From Sporosarcina sp. P2 (GTDB taxonomy: Bacteria > Bacillota > Bacilli > Bacillales_A > Planococcaceae), in NCBI RefSeq assembly GCF_002743255.1, contig NZ_PDYY01000010.1, positions 1 to 64,000 on the forward strand: a stretch of DNA of 64,000 nt, given 5' to 3'. The notes under the pieces are model-generated. The model did no database searches, was not told the DNA's origin, and saw only the letters and a list, made by a program, of their open reading frames with translations. Below are positions 23,947 through 33,391 of this stretch, piece after piece (the first letter of the stretch is position 1; each line of letters starts with the position of its first letter). The translations under genes were made by a program, and so were the position numbers.

Positions 23947-25377
23947 ATGAACTTTGAGACAATTGTCGGATTAGAAATCCACGTAGAGCTTAAAACAGAT
24001 ACTAAAATCATGTCTCCAGCACCCGCTCATTTTGGGGCAGAGCCGAATAAAAATATACACGTAACAGACATCGCGTATCCTGGTGTTTTACCTACGTTAA
24101 ATAAAAAAGCTGTTGAATTTGGAATGAAGGCATCTATGGCACTAAACTGTGACGTTGCGCCGATCATGAACTTTGACCGCAAGCATTACTTCTATCCTGA
24201 TAATCCGAAAGCTTATCAAATCTCTCAAGACAAGCGTCCTGTAGGAGCAAACGGTTGGATTGAAATTGAAGTAGACGGTAAGAAGAAAAAAATCCGTATT
24301 GAACGTGTACATTTAGAAGAAGATGCAGGTAAACTAACGCATACAGAAAATGGCTATTCATTAGTCGACTTAAACCGTCAAGGAACACCATTAATCGAAA
24401 TCGTTACAGAAGCAGATGTGCGTTCTCCAGAGGAAGCATATGCATTTCTGGAAAAACTAAAAGCGATCATTCAATATACAGGAGTATCTGACGTACGTAT
24501 GGAAGAAGGCTCACTTCGTTGTGATGCAAATATTTCCTTACGTCCATACGGTCAAGAAAAATTTGGAACGAAGACAGAGTTGAAAAACTTGAACTCGTTT
24601 AACTTTATTCGCCGCGGTATTGCTAATGAAGTAGCGCGTCAGGAAAAGATTCTCTTGTCTGGCGGTACTATTCAACAAGAGACTCGCCGTTATGATGAAG
24701 CAACTGGTGACACGGTATTGATGCGGATTAAAGGCAGTGCCAATGATTATCGCTTTATTAATGACCCGGACTTACCTGAAGTTCATATTGAACAGGAATG
24801 GATTGACCGTGTTCGTAAAGAAATTCCTGAATTACCAGATGCTCGTAAAGCACGTTATGTGTCTGAACTGGATCTTCCGGAATATGACGCACACGTACTA
24901 ACTTTAACAAAAGAAATGTCTGATTTCTTTGATGCAACAGTAAAAGCTGGAGCGGATCCTAAATTGGCTTCCAACTGGTTGATGGGGGATGTATCTGCCT
25001 ATCTTAATGCAGAATCGAAAGAACTGCACGATACTCCACTGACGCCTGAAAACTTGGCGCAACTTGTAAAATTGATTACAGATGGTACGATTTCTTCTAA
25101 AATCGCGAAAAAAGTATTTATTGATCTCGTGAAAAAAGGCGGAAACCCTGCCGATATCGTCAAAGAAAAGGGACTTGTCCAAATTTCCGATGAAGGTACA
25201 TTGCGTACAATCATTACCGAAATTCTAGACAACAACGAACAATCAATAGAAGACTTTAAAAATGGTAAGGATCGCGCAGTTGGGTTCTTAGTTGGACAAG
25301 TTATGAAAGCTACCAAAGGACAAGCGAATCCACCACTTGTTAATAAATTATTGATGGAAGAGATCAAGAAGCGCTAA
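23947..25377 (+). CDS. gatB: GatB subunit
   Basis: The kinase/tRNA-binding subunit of GatCAB, 476 residues. It opens with [14 protein letters not shown], has [14 protein letters not shown] and [11 protein letters not shown] in the catalytic body, and ends with the tail domain ([16 protein letters not shown]). It follows gatA after two bases, with AGGAGGGG at the end of gatA as ribosome binding site. Confidence 0.97.
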   Translation: MNFETIVGLEIHVELKTDTKIMSPAPAHFGAEPNKNIHVTDIAYPGVLPTLNKKAVEFGMKASMALNCDVAPIMNFDRKHYFYPDNPKAYQISQDKRPVGANGWIEIEVDGKKKKIRIERVHLEEDAGKLTHTENGYSLVDLNRQGTPLIEIVTEADVRSPEEAYAFLEKLKAIIQYTGVSDVRMEEGSLRCDANISLRPYGQEKFGTKTELKNLNSFNFIRRGIANEVARQEKILLSGGTIQQETRRYDEATGDTVLMRIKGSANDYRFINDPDLPEVHIEQEWIDRVRKEIPELPDARKARYVSELDLPEYDAHVLTLTKEMSDFFDATVKAGADPKLASNWLMGDVSAYLNAESKELHDTPLTPENLAQLVKLITDGTISSKIAKKVFIDLVKKGGNPADIVKEKGLVQISDEGTLRTIITEILDNNEQSIEDFKNGKDRAVGFLVGQVMKATKGQANPPLVNKLLMEEIKKR

Positions 25378-25392
25378 TCTATCAATTAAATG

Positions 25393-25438
25393 AAAACGTT
25401 CCAGGAGAGGTCAAAATAGCCTGAACCTGGACGTTTTT
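25393..25438 (+). terminator. terminator after gatCAB
   Basis: AAAACGTTCCAGG pairs with CCTGGACGTTTT (one bulge), followed by T residues. Confidence 0.8.
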
Positions 25439-25476
25439 CCACGTTAACTTACACAGTGAAACAGGGGGGGATTGTA

Positions 25477-26046
25477 TTGAAAACAGAACAACAATATTTT
25501 GAAGATGCTGTATCCCTTCAAACGAATATGGACAAAATGGAAACACATAAGGAAAACAGTTTTTTGATCTATAATGCATTTGAAGTACCACAGGATGATG
25601 AATTTATTGAATTGTTGAAAGAAAAGCAACCCCATATTTTAGTCATTACAGAAGACTGGTGTGGAGATGCCATGCTAAATAATCCCATCCTTCGAAAAAT
25701 TGCTGAAGCTGCCAATCTAGATGTTCGCGCTGTTTTGAGGGATGAAAATCCAGAGCTGATTGATCAATATTTGACGAATGGTGGACGTTCGATTCCTATG
25801 TATCTGCTATTAAATGCTGCAGGTGAGGTAGTGGGTAAGTGGGGACCACGGGCACCAGTACTTCAAAAGTTTGTCATGGATGGTCGTGCCAAGTTGCCAG
25901 CTAAAGATGCACCTGATTTTGAAGATAAACAAAAAATGTTTTATTCCCAATTGACGGCTGAATATACATCTAAGCCCGAAAATTGGCTTGCTGTTTATAG
26001 TGATATTCGGTCGACATGGCTTCCTGTTTTACAATTGTCTCAGTAA
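25477..26046 (+). CDS. thioredoxin-family protein
   Basis: A 189-residue protein with a thioredoxin-like core: LVITEDWCGDAM around residues 55-66 with one cysteine (Cys62), and the cis-proline region GGRSIPMYLLL near 107. It resembles the Thioredoxin_9 group, in which a WCGD motif replaces CxxC, so a classical disulfide oxidoreductase cycle is unlikely. The TTG at 25477 follows a GGGGGGG tract. It is a single-gene unit between gatB and dagK. Function unknown. Confidence 0.8.
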   Translation: MKTEQQYFEDAVSLQTNMDKMETHKENSFLIYNAFEVPQDDEFIELLKEKQPHILVITEDWCGDAMLNNPILRKIAEAANLDVRAVLRDENPELIDQYLTNGGRSIPMYLLLNAAGEVVGKWGPRAPVLQKFVMDGRAKLPAKDAPDFEDKQKMFYSQLTAEYTSKPENWLAVYSDIRSTWLPVLQLSQ

Positions 26047-26121
26047 TTAAGTGTAAGAAACCATTTGAAAATGGTAAAGGTCTGATTTGTTTCAGACGCG
26101 AAAGGATCGAGGGGAAAGTGT

Positions 26122-27045
26122 ATGAAACGTGCACGCATTATTTATAATCCGACTGCAGGAAGAGAAGTCTTCCGTAAACATTTAGCAGAAGTCCTCGAAA
26201 AATTGGAGAATGCGGGTTATGAAACATCCGCTCACGCTACAACTTGCGAGGGTGATGCAACAGCGGCAGCGCGAGACGCGGTTCGCAGAGGTTTCGATGT
26301 GATTATTGCTGCAGGTGGCGATGGGACGCTCAATGAAGTAGTTGAAGGTGTCGGACATTTTGACAAACGTCCAAAAATCGGCTTGATACCTATGGGAACA
26401 ACGAATGATTTTGCAAGAGCATTGCGTATACCGAGAGAAATCGATGACGCTGTAGATATCATTTGCCAAGGAGATTCGATTCCGGTCGATGTAGGTTTGA
26501 TGAATGATCGCTACTTTATTAATATAGCGGGTGGCGGCCGAATGACGGAATTGACATATGAAGTTCCAAGCCGTTTAAAAACAGTAATTGGTCAGTTGGC
26601 TTATTATTTAAAAGGAATTGAAATGTTGCCTTCCATACATTCCAGTCATCTTCGTATTGAGTATGATGGAAATGTATTTGATGAGGAAGCCATGATGTTT
26701 TTGATTGGCTTGACCAACTCGGTTGGCGGGTTTGAGAAATTAGCACCTAACTCCAGTATCAACGATGGATATTTTACATTGCTTATTTTAAAGAAATGCA
26801 ATATTGCAGAATTTATTCGTGTGGTTACGCTAGCTTCCCGCGGAGAACATCTGGATGATCCTTTAGTTGTTTCAGCGAAGGCGGAAAAAATTGTGGTGAC
26901 TTCCAAAGACGAAGTGTTATTGAACTTAGATGGAGAGTACGGTGGCGTATTGCCAGCAACTTTCCAAAATTTATATCAACATGTCGAGATGTTCGTACCG
27001 CTTCAGAAATTACGCCCTCAGGATAAAGTGAAGCAAATCAAATAA
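26122..27045 (+). CDS. dagK: diacylglycerol kinase DagK
   Basis: A soluble lipid kinase (YerQ/DgkB type) recycling diacylglycerol to phosphatidic acid during lipoteichoic acid synthesis. The 307-residue protein starts RARIIYNPTAG and has the nucleotide-binding GGDGTLNEV (65-73) and IPMGTTNDFARAL near 96. GAGGGGAAAG precedes the ATG. Two small hairpins lie between it and the previous gene. Its place after gatB matches B. subtilis. Confidence 0.93.
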   Translation: MKRARIIYNPTAGREVFRKHLAEVLEKLENAGYETSAHATTCEGDATAAARDAVRRGFDVIIAAGGDGTLNEVVEGVGHFDKRPKIGLIPMGTTNDFARALRIPREIDDAVDIICQGDSIPVDVGLMNDRYFINIAGGGRMTELTYEVPSRLKTVIGQLAYYLKGIEMLPSIHSSHLRIEYDGNVFDEEAMMFLIGLTNSVGGFEKLAPNSSINDGYFTLLILKKCNIAEFIRVVTLASRGEHLDDPLVVSAKAEKIVVTSKDEVLLNLDGEYGGVLPATFQNLYQHVEMFVPLQKLRPQDKVKQIK

Positions 27046-27056
27046 AAGAAATAATA

Positions 27057-27107
27057 AAAAGACTATTCCAGTCGAATTACTAACGTTCGGATGGAATAGT
27101 CTTTTAT
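27057..27107. terminator. terminator after dagK, probably bidirectional
   Basis: AAAAGACTATTCCA and TGGAATAGTCTTTT form a 14-bp perfect stem with T runs on both strands. It separates dagK from the convergent NUDIX gene. Confidence 0.92.
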
Positions 27108-27161
27108 TGTGAAAAATTAATTGGGTGAGCCCGATGCAATGAGCATCGTATCAGGTCGATA

Positions 27162-27593
27162 TCAGATGTATTCAATCGCTTCTCCTTGTTTAGCAGCTAA
27201 CTTTGGCACTTCTTTCAACGGCATCCAACGATAGCTGAATAATTGACCTGCGTCTTTACCTTCACCTTCTACGATATATTCCCATTCGTGCTTGTTTTCT
27301 CCTGTATAGGAAAAGTGGAAAATCGTACGTTCATAAATTACATTTTTATCTTCCGGGAAATATTTTGAAGCTTTTACTTTACCTTCTAGTATAAGTTCAT
27401 CACGCACGATACCGGATTCTTCTTCGATTTCTCGATATAATGCATCCAATAATAGTTCGTTGCGTTCGATTGTACCACCAGGAACTTGTAAACCTGCTTC
27501 AGGCTGATCCTTTTGCTCATAAACAAGCAATTTACGGTGTCTGCCTTCCCCTTTTGTAATATACGCTATGACTTTTCTTTTTACTCTTTTCAT
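27162..27593 (-). CDS. NUDIX hydrolase
   Basis: A 143-residue NUDIX protein. The Nudix box G-x5-E-x7-REIEEESGI is complete, starting at GGTIERNELLLDALYREIEE near residue 38, so diphosphate hydrolysis with Mg2+ is expected. The substrate cannot be read from the sequence. GAGAGGTGAAAG precedes the ATG. Convergent with dagK. Confidence 0.9.
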   Translation of the reverse strand: MKRVKRKVIAYITKGEGRHRKLLVYEQKDQPEAGLQVPGGTIERNELLLDALYREIEEESGIVRDELILEGKVKASKYFPEDKNVIYERTIFHFSYTGENKHEWEYIVEGEGKDAGQLFSYRWMPLKEVPKLAAKQGEAIEYI

Positions 27594-27797
27594 TGACTTT
27601 CACCTCTCATTAGTTAACTAATTATACTGTAAAAACTAACAAATTACAAGTGAAATGGGTTAATTTATTAGTATACAATAATAAGATGTGCTATGAATGC
27701 AGAAATACGTCTAAATTTCAACAAATCGCTTTAAATAGGTTATTGAAAGGTGTTTTAAGGGAAAGCCTAAAATAGAATTGTGCTTAGGAGTGATTAG

Positions 27798-27890
27798 GTG
27801 TATAAAAGGCAAGAAAAGCGTCTGATGTGGTTGGCATTTATTGTAGCGGGTATAATGTTGCTATCAATTATTGGAAGATCATTCTCGTGA
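27798..27890 (+). CDS. 30-residue single-span membrane peptide upstream of cydA
   Basis: A short frame GTG TAT AAA AGG ... TGA encodes a basic N-terminus (MYKRQEKR) and one hydrophobic helix (MWLAFIVAGIMLLSIIG). TAGGAG lies 7 bases before the GTG. It ends 18 bases before cydA and is probably cotranscribed. I do not recognise a family. It could be an accessory subunit, a leader peptide or an assembly factor for the oxidase; it is distinct from CydS, which follows cydB. Confidence 0.55.
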   Translation: MYKRQEKRLMWLAFIVAGIMLLSIIGRSFS

Positions 27891-27908
27891 AAAGAGGAGG
27901 TGGCCTGT

Positions 27909-29246
27909 GTGGATCCAGTTTTATATTCTAGAATCTTGACCGAACTAACTTTATCGTTTCATATTATCTATGCCACCATAGGGGTCGGTGTCCCGCTCAT
28001 GATTATGCTAGCCCAGTGGGTGGGTATCAAGAAAAACGATGAGCATTATATTTTGTTGGCTAGACGTTGGGCACGCGGTTTCGTTATCACCGTGGCAGTA
28101 GGGGTAGTGACAGGAACAGCAATTGGTTTGCAGTTGTCCTTATTATGGCCGAACTTTATGGAGCTTGCGGGAAATGTGATTGCATTACCATTATTTATGG
28201 AGACATTCGCTTTCTTCTTTGAAGCAATTTTTCTCGGTATTTACCTTTATACATGGGATCGTTTTGAAAATCAAAAGAAACATTTTCTACTCCTTATCCC
28301 TGTCGCGCTTGGAGCTTCATTCTCTGCAGTATTCATAACCATTGTAAATGCCTTTATGAATGCACCACAAGGCTTTAACCTAGTGAATGGAGAATTAATT
28401 AACGTCAATCCACTTGTGGCAATGTTCAACCCCGCCATGCCCACAAAAGTGGCACACGTAGTCGGGACAGCTTATATGACATCCGCCTTTTTATTGGCGG
28501 CTATTGCAGCATTCCGTTTGTTGCGTGGTTCGAATCACGTCTATCATAAAAAAGCGTTATATCTGACATTGAAAGTGGGATTCATTTTTAGTGTGAGTGC
28601 AGTGTTGGTTGGAGATTTATCAGGTAAGTATTTAGCAGAGTATCAACCTGAAAAACTGGCGGCTGCAGAATGGCATTTTGAAACGGAAGAAAATGCTCCA
28701 TTAATTTTGTATGGTGTGTTGGACGATGGGGAAGTTAAATACGCCATTAAAATACCGTACGCACTTTCTATCTTAGCACATGGATCTCTTAGTGCAGAAG
28801 TCGTTGGGTTGGATCAATTTCCTGAAGAAGATATCCCTCCGCTCTATATTCATTACCTCTTTGATATTATGGTAACGATCGGAATGACATTAATGATGTT
28901 GTCAGCTATATACTGGATTGGTATGTGGCGAAGATGGTCATTTGTCGAGTCACGCTTATTCCGTTGGCTAATTGTCGCGGGAGGACCACTCGTTTTCATT
29001 TCTCTTGAAGCGGGTTGGTGGCTAGCGGAAGTAGGACGTCAGCCGTGGATATTGCGTAATATTATGCGTACTTCGGAAGGCGCGACAACTAGCGGGCAAG
29101 TACCGACTATGCTTGTGCTTTTTGCGCTTCTTTACCTGGTTCTAGGAGTCGGTAGTGTTGTTGTTTTAAGGAGAATGTTCATCAGGAATCCTGTAGAACA
29201 AGAAATCAAAGATCGGCAGCAGGAGAGAGGCGGTGACATTCGATGA
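27909..29246 (+). CDS. cydA: cytochrome bd-type quinol oxidase subunit I (CydA/YthA type)
   Basis: A polytopic membrane subunit of about 445 residues carrying the haems. Near the N-terminus is SRILTELTLSFHIIYATIGVG with a haem-ligand His, then FMETFAFFFEAIFLGIYLY with the conserved Glu, KVAHVVGTAYM with another His, and EVGRQPW near 375. The loop between is short, as in the cyanide-insensitive (CIO/YthA) subgroup. The GTG at 27909 after GAGGAGG is chosen over GTG 27900, which overlaps the Shine-Dalgarno. Confidence 0.92.
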   Translation: MDPVLYSRILTELTLSFHIIYATIGVGVPLMIMLAQWVGIKKNDEHYILLARRWARGFVITVAVGVVTGTAIGLQLSLLWPNFMELAGNVIALPLFMETFAFFFEAIFLGIYLYTWDRFENQKKHFLLLIPVALGASFSAVFITIVNAFMNAPQGFNLVNGELINVNPLVAMFNPAMPTKVAHVVGTAYMTSAFLLAAIAAFRLLRGSNHVYHKKALYLTLKVGFIFSVSAVLVGDLSGKYLAEYQPEKLAAAEWHFETEENAPLILYGVLDDGEVKYAIKIPYALSILAHGSLSAEVVGLDQFPEEDIPPLYIHYLFDIMVTIGMTLMMLSAIYWIGMWRRWSFVESRLFRWLIVAGGPLVFISLEAGWWLAEVGRQPWILRNIMRTSEGATTSGQVPTMLVLFALLYLVLGVGSVVVLRRMFIRNPVEQEIKDRQQERGGDIR

Positions 29247-30268
29247 ATATCGAAATTCTTGGGATTACGGTATTGTGGGTGTTTTTGTTCGGCTACATTC
29301 TAATTGGTGCCATTGATTTTGGAGCAGGTTTTTTCAACGCATACAGTTTATTTACGGGCAGACAGCGAATATTGACTAATGTCATTCAGCGCTACTTATC
29401 GCCAGTCTGGGAAGTAACGAATGTCTTTTTAGTATTCTTCTTCGTAGGAATTATTGGATTCTTCCCGAAAACCGCCTTTTATTATGGCACTACATTGCTA
29501 GTCCCGGTGAGTTTTGCCATTATTCTTCTGGCAGTTCGAGGTTCCTACTATGCATTTGAGACGTATGGAGCCCGTGGTCATAAAGGATATTCATTTGCCT
29601 ACGGTTCCACGGGTTTATTACTTCCGGCATCACTATCGATTGTTTTAACAATTTCTGAAGGTGGATTTATTGAAATAGTGAATGGACAACCGGTTTTGGA
29701 TTACTGGAAGTTGTTCACTAGCCCATTAACTTGGTCGATTGTAGTGCTTAGCATAGCGGCAACACTTTATATCTCTTCCGCATTTTTGACGTGGTATGCG
29801 AACAAAGCCGGGGATCACGAGGCGACGCATCTTTTGAGGAAATACGCGCTAATCTGGGCATTTCCAACGATCATCGCAGCTGGCGGGATTATATTTGAAT
29901 TACGTAAGCATAATCCGCTCCATTACGAGAGTATTCAAACGTTCTGGCCTTTGTTTTTGATATCGCTCGTACTGTTTCTGGGTACGGTTTACCTCATTTG
30001 GAGACAGCGTCATTATGGTGTGGCGTTCAGTTTACTAATAGGACAGTTCGTGTTCGCTTTCTTTGGCTATGGGGCATCGCATTATCCGTACTTGCTCTAC
30101 CCGTATTTGACGATCTACGATAGCTTTACGAACCAAGCAATGGCGGTTGCTTTAATCATTGCTTTCATATGTGGATTATTGCTTCTAATTCCATCGCTTT
30201 ATTTACTATTACGTATGTTCCTGTTCAATAAAGAATACGTAAAAGGAAACGAAAATCATCATGCATAA
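29243..30268 (+). CDS. cydB: cytochrome bd-type quinol oxidase subunit II (CydB/YthB type)
   Basis: The partner subunit with many transmembrane helices, 341 residues. It has the typical N-terminal GAIDFGAGFFNAYSLFTG and YLSPVWEVTNVFLVFFFVG. The ATG overlaps the cydA stop by 4 bases, so the subunits are coupled. It forms the bd oxidase with CydA and the small CydS; reduces oxygen with quinol, usually at low oxygen. Confidence 0.92.
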   Translation: MNIEILGITVLWVFLFGYILIGAIDFGAGFFNAYSLFTGRQRILTNVIQRYLSPVWEVTNVFLVFFFVGIIGFFPKTAFYYGTTLLVPVSFAIILLAVRGSYYAFETYGARGHKGYSFAYGSTGLLLPASLSIVLTISEGGFIEIVNGQPVLDYWKLFTSPLTWSIVVLSIAATLYISSAFLTWYANKAGDHEATHLLRKYALIWAFPTIIAAGGIIFELRKHNPLHYESIQTFWPLFLISLVLFLGTVYLIWRQRHYGVAFSLLIGQFVFAFFGYGASHYPYLLYPYLTIYDSFTNQAMAVALIIAFICGLLLLIPSLYLLLRMFLFNKEYVKGNENHHA

Positions 30269-30280
30269 GGAGGCAATACG

Positions 30281-30415
30281 ATGAATGAATTTTTGATTTT
30301 CTATGCGCCTTTTTTGGTGATCATTGCGGGTATACTATTATCGTTCTTTGTGGTCTTGAAAGACGATGCAGTGACTAGAAATGAGTATAAGGAAAATAAA
30401 GAAACAGACGTGTGA
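30281..30415 (+). CDS. cydS: CydS-like small subunit of cytochrome bd
   Basis: A 44-residue single-span protein directly after cydB, with AAGGAGGCAATACG before the ATG. Its N-terminus (MNEFLIFYAPFLVIIAG, then FFVVLKD) strongly resembles the 33-residue CydS of the Geobacillus bd oxidase (MQTFLIMYAP..., WVGLKD) as I remember it, with an extra charged tail of about 15 residues. In the Geobacillus enzyme CydS packs against CydA. The transcript terminator overlaps its last codons. Confidence 0.85.
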   Translation: MNEFLIFYAPFLVIIAGILLSFFVVLKDDAVTRNEYKENKETDV

Positions 30416-30431
30416 TTACGTCTGTTTTTTT
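30402..30431 (+). terminator. terminator of the cyd operon
   Basis: AAACAGACGT and ACGTCTGTTT with a 6-base loop and a T run; the left arm overlaps the end of cydS. Confidence 0.9.
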
Positions 30432-30482
30432 GTTTGCTTCCCCGTGTTACACTAGAAGTATCTGAAAGATGGAGGAAAAATC

Positions 30483-31847
30483 ATGAGCTTTGCAGTAAAT
30501 AAAAATGAAAAGATACGAGTGACGATAGAAGATCTGACACATGATGGAGCGGGCGTAGCGAAAGTAGAAGGCTATCCGTTATTCATTCAAGGAACGTTGC
30601 CTGGAGAAACAGTCGATGTCCATGTATTGAAGACATTGAAGAAATATGGATTCGCCAAACTGCTAAATATCGTGGAACCATCTCCATCCCGTGTAACGCC
30701 ACCTTGTCATGTATTCCCGACATGTGGTGGATGTCAATTGCAGCATTTGTCCTATGAGAGTCAGTTGATACAAAAACGCAAATCGGTACGCGATGTAATG
30801 GATCGGATAGCTAAGCTCCCTGACGTGCCTGTACATGAAGTAAAAGGCATGAATGATCCGTGGCGTTACCGCAATAAATCACAAATTCCATTTGATACGG
30901 AGAACGACCGTGTAATTACTGGCTTCTATAAAGCTCGTACACATCACATTGTCGATACAGATGTTTGTCTGATCCAAACGAAAGAAGCAGACGAACTGAT
31001 GACGATGCTTAAGTATAAACTTCAACAGCTTGGTATCGAGACGTATGACGAATATACACACAAAGGTTTGCTACGTCATGTAATCGTTAGAAAAGCACGT
31101 CAGACGGGTCAAGTCATGGTTGTACTCGTTACGCGACATAAAAAGTTCCCGCAAAAAGACGCGGTAGTCGAATTAATTCTACAACAATTACCGAACGTGA
31201 CGTCTATTATGCAAAATGTGAATACAGCGAATACAAATGTCATCATGGGGAATGATATGATTAATCTATACGGAGCGGATGTCATTATTGATCGGATTGG
31301 AGATACTGAATTCGAGATTTCAGCACGTTCTTTCTATCAAATAAATCCTATTCAAACGGAAGTACTGTACCAACAGGCACTTGATTATGCTGACCTAACC
31401 GGAAATGAAACGGTAGTGGATGCGTATTGTGGAATAGGAACGATTTCATTGTTCTTGGCTAAACAAGCGAAGGCTGTTTACGGAGTTGAAATAGTACCGC
31501 AGGCGATAGAAGATGCAAAGCGTAACGCGGAACTAAACAGTATTACTAACGCACATTTTGAAGCAGGTCCTGCAGAAGAGGTTATTCCAACTTGGTACGC
31601 GCAAGGTAAGCAATTTGATGTATTAGTCGTCGATCCACCACGTAAAGGGTGCGATGAAAAATTACTAGAAACCATTCTAACTTATAAACCGAAGAAGATT
31701 GTGTATGTGTCTTGTAATCCAGGAACATTGGCACGTGATTTACGCATTCTCGAAGATGGCGGCTATCGCACGAAGGAAGTTCAGCCGGTAGATATGTTCC
31801 CGCATAGTAGTCATGTGGAGTGTGTGGCGTTTATAGAGTTGAAATAG
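30483..31847 (+). CDS. rlmD: 23S rRNA (uracil-5-)-methyltransferase RlmD/RlmCD type
   Basis: A TrmA-family m5U methyltransferase of 454 residues. A TRAM domain covers about residues 5-65, followed by the Fe-S cluster cysteines CHVFPTCGGC and a further Cys in TDVC. The SAM-binding motif is VDAYCGIGTISLFLA, then VDPPRKGCD, and the catalytic Cys is in VYVSCNPGTLARDL. In B. subtilis the enzyme near dagK (YerS/YefA type) methylates two 23S positions; the exact targets here are inferred. Confidence 0.93.
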   Translation: MSFAVNKNEKIRVTIEDLTHDGAGVAKVEGYPLFIQGTLPGETVDVHVLKTLKKYGFAKLLNIVEPSPSRVTPPCHVFPTCGGCQLQHLSYESQLIQKRKSVRDVMDRIAKLPDVPVHEVKGMNDPWRYRNKSQIPFDTENDRVITGFYKARTHHIVDTDVCLIQTKEADELMTMLKYKLQQLGIETYDEYTHKGLLRHVIVRKARQTGQVMVVLVTRHKKFPQKDAVVELILQQLPNVTSIMQNVNTANTNVIMGNDMINLYGADVIIDRIGDTEFEISARSFYQINPIQTEVLYQQALDYADLTGNETVVDAYCGIGTISLFLAKQAKAVYGVEIVPQAIEDAKRNAELNSITNAHFEAGPAEEVIPTWYAQGKQFDVLVVDPPRKGCDEKLLETILTYKPKKIVYVSCNPGTLARDLRILEDGGYRTKEVQPVDMFPHSSHVECVAFIELK

Positions 31848-31894
31848 CTTGGCGACAACGGGTTAGTAATTTCAGTAAATATAGATGTATATTT

Positions 31895-31931
31895 TAAAAA
31901 CCCTCGGACGGATAGTTCGAGAGTTTTTTTT
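31895..31931 (+). terminator. terminator after rlmD
   Basis: CTCGGAC pairs with GTTCGAG (one wobble), with flanking A and T runs. Confidence 0.75.
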
Positions 31932-32083
31932 GACCTTACGGGGAATCAAAACGTTATGTGAAATACGGAACAACCGATGTTATATTTTAATAAATAACGG
32001 AAAAACGAACGAAGAAATATCGTAAGTTTCGACTTCATGTTACAATTACTGAATTAGTTCATAATGTGAAGGAGGTTACACAA

Positions 32084-32398
32084 ATGGCATTAGATATATT
32101 GGAGATCATGTATATATTTTTAATAATTATAGCTATAGGAATTCAAGTTGTATTATATAAAAGTAAAACCAATAACAGTATAATCATTATCAATATGTTA
32201 TTTGGCCTGCTTTTATCCTACTTGGCGTTTACATCTTTTCCTACAAACTTTACAATTCAAAAAACTCTATCTATTTTAATGGGGATTGTAGCTGTATTGG
32301 CAGTTGTTATGAAGTTTAGAAGTAATGAGCTTGTGTTTTTAAGTAAAATTGCGTTCTCGATTTCTATCGTGGTTAGCTTAGGGTTGCTGTTTTTATAA
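32084..32398 (+). CDS. 104-residue hypothetical membrane protein
   Basis: I do not recognise a family. The protein has about four hydrophobic segments: residues 5-25, 32-53 (IIIINMLFGLLLSYLAF), 64-80 and 86-104. The ATG at 32084 follows AAGGAGG with good spacing. It is a single-gene unit between two terminators. Expected in the cytoplasmic membrane. Confidence 0.7.
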   Translation: MALDILEIMYIFLIIIAIGIQVVLYKSKTNNSIIIINMLFGLLLSYLAFTSFPTNFTIQKTLSILMGIVAVLAVVMKFRSNELVFLSKIAFSISIVVSLGLLFL

Positions 32399-32468
32399 AA
32401 CACCTTTTACTGTGAACACACAATGCCTATTCGCCCAGGTGAAATGACAAAACAGTATAGTCCAATTC

Positions 32469-32508
32469 AGACAAGACACCGTGTAAATTAGTGCCTTGTC
32501 TTTTTTTA
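32469..32508 (+). terminator. terminator of the small membrane protein gene
   Basis: AGACAAG with CAC pairs with GTG and CTTGTCT, followed by seven T. It sits 70 bases after the stop and faces the convergent cupin gene. Confidence 0.8.
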
Positions 32509-32542
32509 TTTTTCAATCATAGCAACAGCATATTTCAGCATA

Positions 32543-33109
32543 CTAGATATACTTATTGTGAGCAGGATGTGGGGATTCCATTTCTTCCGCAATCGCCTTC
32601 GTTTCATGAATCGTACCGTACGGATGATTTGGCGGTGCATAAATAGAATACAATTTGATAGGAACAGTACCGGTATTTAATAAATTATGCCAAGTCCCAG
32701 CTGGAATAATAACAATATCCTGATCTTGAATGTGTCGCTCGAGGTCTACTTGATCTTTTCTATGTCCTATCTGAACGATACCTTGCCCTTCCTCAAGCCG
32801 AATAAATTGATCGGTATGTGGGTGCATTTCCAAACCCACATCTTCTCCCGGCGAAATACTCATTAGTGTGAGCTGAAAATGGTCACCTGTCCATAGTACG
32901 GTACGGAACGTTTGGTTTCGTGTTGTTGCCTCTTCTATATTGATCGTGAAAGGCATTGGCCCATAATCCGTTCGACCATCGTGTGGTAACACAGACGAAT
33001 TTTCAGCTTGATTCATTTGCTGTAAAGGCAATAAGTTAAAACATGGATATATATACACAGGCTGATACCAACACACTAATTTGAAATTAGAAACAGCTGG
33101 ATTGATCAC
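32543..33109 (-). CDS. cupin-domain protein
   Basis: A protein of about 188 residues with a single cupin barrel. The metal-binding histidines are in EMHPHTDQFIRLEEG and in IPAGTWHNLLNTG, the two cupin motifs. The N-terminal ~50 residues are an unusual, aromatic-rich extension. The start is uncertain: GTG at 33109 has AAAGGA six bases upstream; ATG at 33115 and 33124 are alternatives. It is divergent from the microprotein array and shares its regulatory region. Substrate unknown. Confidence 0.8.
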   Translation of the reverse strand: MINPAVSNFKLVCWYQPVYIYPCFNLLPLQQMNQAENSSVLPHDGRTDYGPMPFTINIEEATTRNQTFRTVLWTGDHFQLTLMSISPGEDVGLEMHPHTDQFIRLEEGQGIVQIGHRKDQVDLERHIQDQDIVIIPAGTWHNLLNTGTVPIKLYSIYAPPNHPYGTIHETKAIAEEMESPHPAHNKYI

Positions 33110-33240
33110 ACTCATTCCTTTCATTATGTTTTGACCATAGTATATGCCTTACATACTGATCTGTGTTTAATTGAAAGTGATAGGGAAAAGAGAGTAAAAC
33201 AACTAAACGCACAGTGACTAGAATACACAAAGTGGTCATA

Positions 33241-33254
33241 TGTAAGCGTTTCGA
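33241..33254 (+). promoter_or_regulatory. cre-like (CcpA) site, copy 1
   Basis: TGTAAGCGTTTCGA resembles the catabolite-responsive element TGWAANCGNTNWCA, with a mismatch near the 3' end. The same element, TGTAAGCGTTTTGA, recurs at 33914-33927 in the same relative position. CcpA control is inferred. Confidence 0.5.
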
Positions 33255-33265
33255 CTTTGAATGAA

Positions 33266-33283
33266 TTGTGAAAGTCTTCACAA
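33266..33283 (+). promoter_or_regulatory. Rex/FNR-type palindrome, copy 1
   Basis: TTGTGAA-AGTC-TTCACAA is a perfect 18-bp palindrome identical in form to the Rex consensus TTGTGAA-N4-TTCACAA; it also contains the CRP/FNR form TGTGA-N6-TCACA. It ends 27 bases before a likely -10 element TATACT (33311-33316). No good -35 is visible, which would also fit an activator of the CRP/FNR family. Confidence 0.72.
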
Positions 33284-33391
33284 TGTAACCAAATCGTTTG
33301 CTGAGCGTAGTATACTAAGGTTAACAAGAGAAGTTGGTCATGGATTCTCGCTTAAAGAATTAAAATACAACCAAAAAGGAGACTGAACAAC

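Noticed and set aside
25477..26046. Loss of the second thioredoxin cysteine as an anomaly
   Set aside because: A WCGD motif without a second cysteine appears normal for this thioredoxin-like subgroup.
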